Below, piece by piece: positions 7,998 to 10,459 of a stretch of DNA of 10,459 nt. The translations under genes and the position numbers were made by a program. The notes under the pieces were generated by a model. That model was not told where the DNA came from. It saw only the letters and a list, made by a program, of their open reading frames with translations, and did no database searches. This DNA comes from Mageeibacillus sp. UBA5734. GTDB taxonomy: Bacteria; Bacillota; Clostridia; Saccharofermentanales; UBA5734. Positions within the stretch are counted from its first letter, which is position 1. Every line of letters begins with the position of its first letter. The stretch spans positions 8,620 through 19,078 of the forward strand of contig DIGA01000032.1 in NCBI GenBank assembly GCA_002419365.1, given 5' to 3'.

Positions 7998-8477
7998 TCA
8001 GGAGTCCTGCCTGGGGTTTTGACCCGATCCGGCCTGGCCTTGAGCATGGTGGCGGAAAATGAACAGCTTGCTCATGACATAATTACCTGCCACAACCAGG
8101 AACTGGGTCAGAACTTTACTCACCGATAACGACAGGCTGCCGACTGGAATTTCCAACTGGATGCCCAGCAGATTGAAAAACAGGTACATCGCACCATACT
8201 CAAACAAAAGCGAAATCAGGATGCGTGAACCCACAAAACGCCGGAATTCCAGCCAAACCGGTCCCTTGGACCGGAAGACAAACCAGCGGTTGGTGAAAAA
8301 AGCAAACAGCAACGCAGCCGAAATCGCCGGCGCATTGGTCAAATACCAGCGTTCGGGGCCAAAAACCTGGCTCAGGAGCATGAACACCAGCAGATTGACC
8401 AGAGTTGCCAGAACACCTGCGATCAGGTAGGTGATGATTTCACGTTGCCAGAACAGCTTGAGGATTCGTTTGAGCAC
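7998..8477 (-). CDS. GtrA-family four-helix membrane protein
   Basis: A 159-residue integral membrane protein with four predicted helices (about 15-37, 45-67, 84-104, 119-141). It shows the family pattern: 'YLIAGVLATLVNLLVFMLL' in helix 1, 'FFTNRWFVF' at the end of helix 2, and 'GNYVMSKLFIF' at the end of helix 4, with a polar tail. GtrA-like proteins are thought to help move polyprenyl-phosphate-linked sugars across the membrane for surface polysaccharide or glycoprotein modification. The start is GTG, with GGTGGA seven bases upstream inside the end of the preceding gene. It begins 3 bp after that gene's stop, and folC starts 2 bp after its own stop. No glycosyltransferase partner is visible in the window. 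The family call is strong; the sugar and acceptor are unknown. Confidence 0.88.
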   Translation of the reverse strand: MLKRILKLFWQREIITYLIAGVLATLVNLLVFMLLSQVFGPERWYLTNAPAISAALLFAFFTNRWFVFRSKGPVWLEFRRFVGSRILISLLFEYGAMYLFFNLLGIQLEIPVGSLSLSVSKVLTQFLVVAGNYVMSKLFIFRHHAQGQAGSGQNPRQDS

Positions 8478-8480
8478 CGC

Positions 8481-9764
8481 CTAATCCACCCGGCGGATTT
8501 TCGGCGGCCGTGGCGGTGCTGCACGTCCTGACGCGACAGCCCGCTCAGCTGGCCGGACATACGAATAATAGGTCCAGACCAGGAAAACGATCAACATCAG
8601 GCTCAGAAGACCAAGGACAATGGCAACCACCATCCAGAGATTGAAGCCAGAGGTGTTTCCGGGCACTTGGCTGGCTGCTGGATTGGTCTGGCTGGCAACC
8701 GGTTCTGCCGCCTGGCTGGAGGTTTCGGATGTGGTCGTCCCATCCTGCTGTTCAATAAGCAGATAGGGGAAAATCATCTGTTTATCCGGCTTATAGAGAA
8801 AGAATCCCTTCTGCCCATCGCTGTCCATCAAATACAGCAAATAGGTGTCCGCATACGGATCTTCCGGACCGTCCAGTTCAGCTTTTTTCCAGCAATTGAT
8901 CAGCTGGCCGTCGATGGTGACACTGGTGGCAGTGAAACCGTCAGGCACCCTGGCGCTGGCATCCGGCCGGATCAGGACAAACTCGTGGCCAGGAATAATG
9001 AACGGGTTGTAGGCATAGACCGAATTGAAATTGGAGTCGTAAAAGAACAGATTGGCCCCGGCTGTTTCACTGTCGAGGTAGATCAGGACCAAGTCACCCT
9101 TCTGGGATTTGAAAGCTTCCATCTGGACTCCGCCGATGGCGATGGCCGTGCGGTAGAATCCAGCCGGTGTTGCCAGTGACTGGGGCAGCGGCAGGACGGT
9201 GTACGTACCATCAGAAAAATCCAGCGTTGGGTTGGCAGCTGCGGTTGTCGTTGCCACCGGTTCGGTTGTGGTTGTTGCAGTCGTTGCGCCGGCTGCAATC
9301 ACGGTCACAGCTATGGACGTACTGACTGGGCTTTCGGAATTGATGACAACATCGGAAGTCGTAAAAGTGCCGGCTCCCTCTGCCTTGGCGCGGAAAACCA
9401 GTTTGCAGAGCTTGCTGGTGTTGGCCACGCCGGTGTCACCGTAGGCGTAGACCGAAACGCTGGAACCGTTGTTGTCGACAGAACTGGCTCCGTTGAGACC
9501 AGTCAAGTCAGATCCCGAGACGAAGTCGAATTTTCCCGTGTCAAAACTGACCGTCACCTGGTAGGCCGATACCGTCACAGCCGGCACGGACAAGAAGGTG
9601 ATCGTCACAGTCTTGCCAATCTCAGCTGATTCGGCGCTGGCCGTGATCTGGCCGATCAGTCCCTCTGCCTCGACAACCTGGACGGGGACCAGCGTGAACG
9701 CCAGAGTCAGGATCAGTGCCAGAAGCAGGGCCAAGGGTTGATACTTTCTAATCGGGACTTGCAT
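8481..9764 (-). CDS. membrane-anchored cohesin-like surface protein
   Basis: A 427-residue exported protein. Residues 1-33 form a signal peptide (RK near the start, hydrophobic core, likely cut after VEA). Residues about 36-156 look like a cohesin-type beta-sandwich: 'AEIGKTVTITF', 'VSAYQVTVSFDTGKFDFVSG', 'GDTGVANTSKLCKLVFRAKAEGAGTFT'. A Thr-rich linker follows (about 160-178). Residues 181-338 form an unrecognised module that seems to contain two related halves, each with a P-x-GF-x2-T motif followed later by an L-x-YL and an FF-x-Y motif. After a second Ser/Thr/Pro linker (341-372) comes a transmembrane helix (375-399) and a short basic, Pro-rich cytoplasmic tail, so it is held in the cell membrane rather than by sortase or SLH repeats. 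The ATG has GGAGG four bases upstream. Cohesins bind dockerins, and the gene just upstream encodes one. Low similarity of the cohesin region leaves a related carbohydrate-binding fold possible. Confidence 0.75.
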   Translation of the reverse strand: MQVPIRKYQPLALLLALILTLAFTLVPVQVVEAEGLIGQITASAESAEIGKTVTITFLSVPAVTVSAYQVTVSFDTGKFDFVSGSDLTGLNGASSVDNNGSSVSVYAYGDTGVANTSKLCKLVFRAKAEGAGTFTTSDVVINSESPVSTSIAVTVIAAGATTATTTTEPVATTTAAANPTLDFSDGTYTVLPLPQSLATPAGFYRTAIAIGGVQMEAFKSQKGDLVLIYLDSETAGANLFFYDSNFNSVYAYNPFIIPGHEFVLIRPDASARVPDGFTATSVTIDGQLINCWKKAELDGPEDPYADTYLLYLMDSDGQKGFFLYKPDKQMIFPYLLIEQQDGTTTSETSSQAAEPVASQTNPAASQVPGNTSGFNLWMVVAIVLGLLSLMLIVFLVWTYYSYVRPAERAVASGRAAPPRPPKIRRVD

Positions 9765-9779
9765 CGGTCCTCCGGTTTA

Positions 9780-10459
9780 CTATTGGTTGATGATCAATTT
9801 GTTGCGGACATGGGAGAACGCTGTCGCGACGTCCGTAATATTGACCTTGGTATTGCGGTCGGTATCGGCTGCCACCTGGCTCGGTGCACCCAGAGTCTGC
9901 TTGTTGCGTACGTATTTGAACAACGTAGCCACGTCGGTGATGTTGATCGATCCGTCGCCGTTGACATCACCATAGACGATCGCTGTATAGCTGGCCAGAG
10001 TCTGGCCATTGGCCACGACACTGACCTTTGAGCCGGTACCAATCGGGGCCGAAGTGCTCAAGGTTTTGCCGGCTGGGCTGATAACTTGCAGGGTCGTGCC
10101 GGTTGGGACTGTCACCTTGCTGGTCAGGCTTGCGACTGTATTGAGCTTGCTGACCGGATCGAGACCGGTGATCCTGCTGCCCGAAATGGAGTAGACCGTG
10201 CTTGCGATCGAACCGGTCAGCGCGTCGGAATCACCACCTCCACCACCGCCACCACCGCCAGGACTGGTAGTGGTTGGAATGGTTGTTGTGGTTGTCGTTT
10301 CAGTCGGCAGCGTCGTGACCACTGGTGCTGTCAAGGTAGGCATGACAGCCGGCAGATAGGTCGTAGTTGGAGACGGGGTTGGGGTGGGCGTGGGCGTAGG
10401 CGTAGGGGTTGGGGTCGGAGTGGGTGTTGGGGTGGGCGTAGGCGTAGGCGTAGGCGTAG
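9780..10459 (-). CDS. dockerin-containing secreted protein, C-terminal part (5' end outside window)
   Basis: The open frame runs in from the right edge; at least 225 codons are visible, ending in TAG at 9782-9780. An internal ATG at 10343 is not the true start, because the frame continues upstream as an unbroken Thr-Pro repeat. Order of parts: (Thr-Pro)14 linker; Thr-rich stretch; a run of nine Gly (10233-10259); a beta-rich module (about 10224 to 9972) of a kind often seen just before dockerins ('IGTGSKVSVV', 'YTAIVYGDVNGDG'); then a type I dockerin (9971-9795). The dockerin has two calcium loops, DVNGDGSINITD and DTDRNTKVNITD, each followed by a helix (VATLFKYVRNK and VATAFSHVRNK). Dockerins anchor proteins to cohesins, and a cohesin-like gene follows 15 bp downstream. 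The catalytic or binding part, if any, lies outside the window, so the enzyme class is unknown. Confidence 0.9.
   Translation of the reverse strand, partial: TPTPTPTPTPTPTPTPTPTPTPTPTPTPSPTTTYLPAVMPTLTAPVVTTLPTETTTTTTIPTTTSPGGGGGGGGGDSDALTGSIASTVYSISGSRITGLDPVSKLNTVASLTSKVTVPTGTTLQVISPAGKTLSTSAPIGTGSKVSVVANGQTLASYTAIVYGDVNGDGSINITDVATLFKYVRNKQTLGAPSQVAADTDRNTKVNITDVATAFSHVRNKLIINQ
10368..10457. repeat. low-complexity hexamer repeat coding for a Thr-Pro linker
   Basis: Imperfect 6-bp repeat, GGCGTA / GGGGTT / GGGGTG variants on the plus strand, reading as 14 Thr-Pro units and one Ser-Pro on the minus strand. The right-most copies are identical GGCGTA units and the array runs off the edge, so its full length is unknown. 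Synonymous third-base changes between inner units suggest that an older repeat has been kept as Thr-Pro by selection. Confidence 0.9.

Noticed and set aside
10341..10343. ATG as the start of the dockerin gene
   Set aside because: The frame continues upstream as an unbroken Thr-Pro repeat to the window edge, there is no signal peptide after this ATG, and no ribosome binding site precedes it.
10374..10459. Repeats at the right edge as a possible CRISPR array
   Set aside because: The unit is 6 bp, contiguous without spacers, and reads in frame as a Thr-Pro linker.

Overview
The window reads as a chromosomal segment from a Gram-positive bacterium, most likely an anaerobic member of the Clostridia (Bacillota). 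The reasons are strong AGGAGG-type ribosome binding sites, a class II release factor 3, a TrpB2-type enzyme, a two-HD-domain HD-GYP protein, and above all a cohesin-like protein encoded next to a dockerin protein, a pairing typical of cellulosome-type clostridia. The genus cannot be fixed from the sequence alone. Base composition is fairly GC-rich and even throughout, and nothing looks recently transferred: I see no transposase, integrase, tRNA, rRNA or CRISPR array.

Left part (1-3600): the 3' end of a TrpB2-type tryptophan synthase beta chain (+) and a tandem HD/HD-GYP signalling protein (-) converge on a shared bidirectional terminator (338-374). The HD-GYP gene and prfC (release factor 3, +) diverge from a 250-bp spacer that holds a convincing prfC promoter and a weaker -10 box for the HD-GYP gene. 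prfC is followed by a perfect 35-nt palindrome and then a GC-rich terminator, both shared with the convergent thrC.

Right part (3628 to the end): six genes run on the minus strand with almost no space between them (gaps of 15, 3 and 2 bp, one stop/start overlap, then 40 bp). They look like one operon, transcribed from beyond the right edge towards thrC. In order of transcription they are: a dockerin protein with a long Thr-Pro linker (5' end outside the window); a membrane-anchored cohesin-like protein with an unrecognised duplicated module; a GtrA-family membrane protein; FolC (folate polyglutamylation); a single-pass membrane protein with TPR-like regions on both sides of the membrane; and threonine synthase.

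The most interesting feature is the adjacent dockerin and membrane-anchored cohesin genes, which suggest a small self-contained surface assembly. The secreted dockerin protein would dock onto a cohesin held in the cell membrane. GtrA-family proteins are linked to lipid-linked sugar transfer and three of the operon's proteins have Ser/Thr/Pro-rich linkers, so a role in linker glycosylation is conceivable, but that is inference. The placement of these surface genes in one transcription unit with folC and thrC is unusual.
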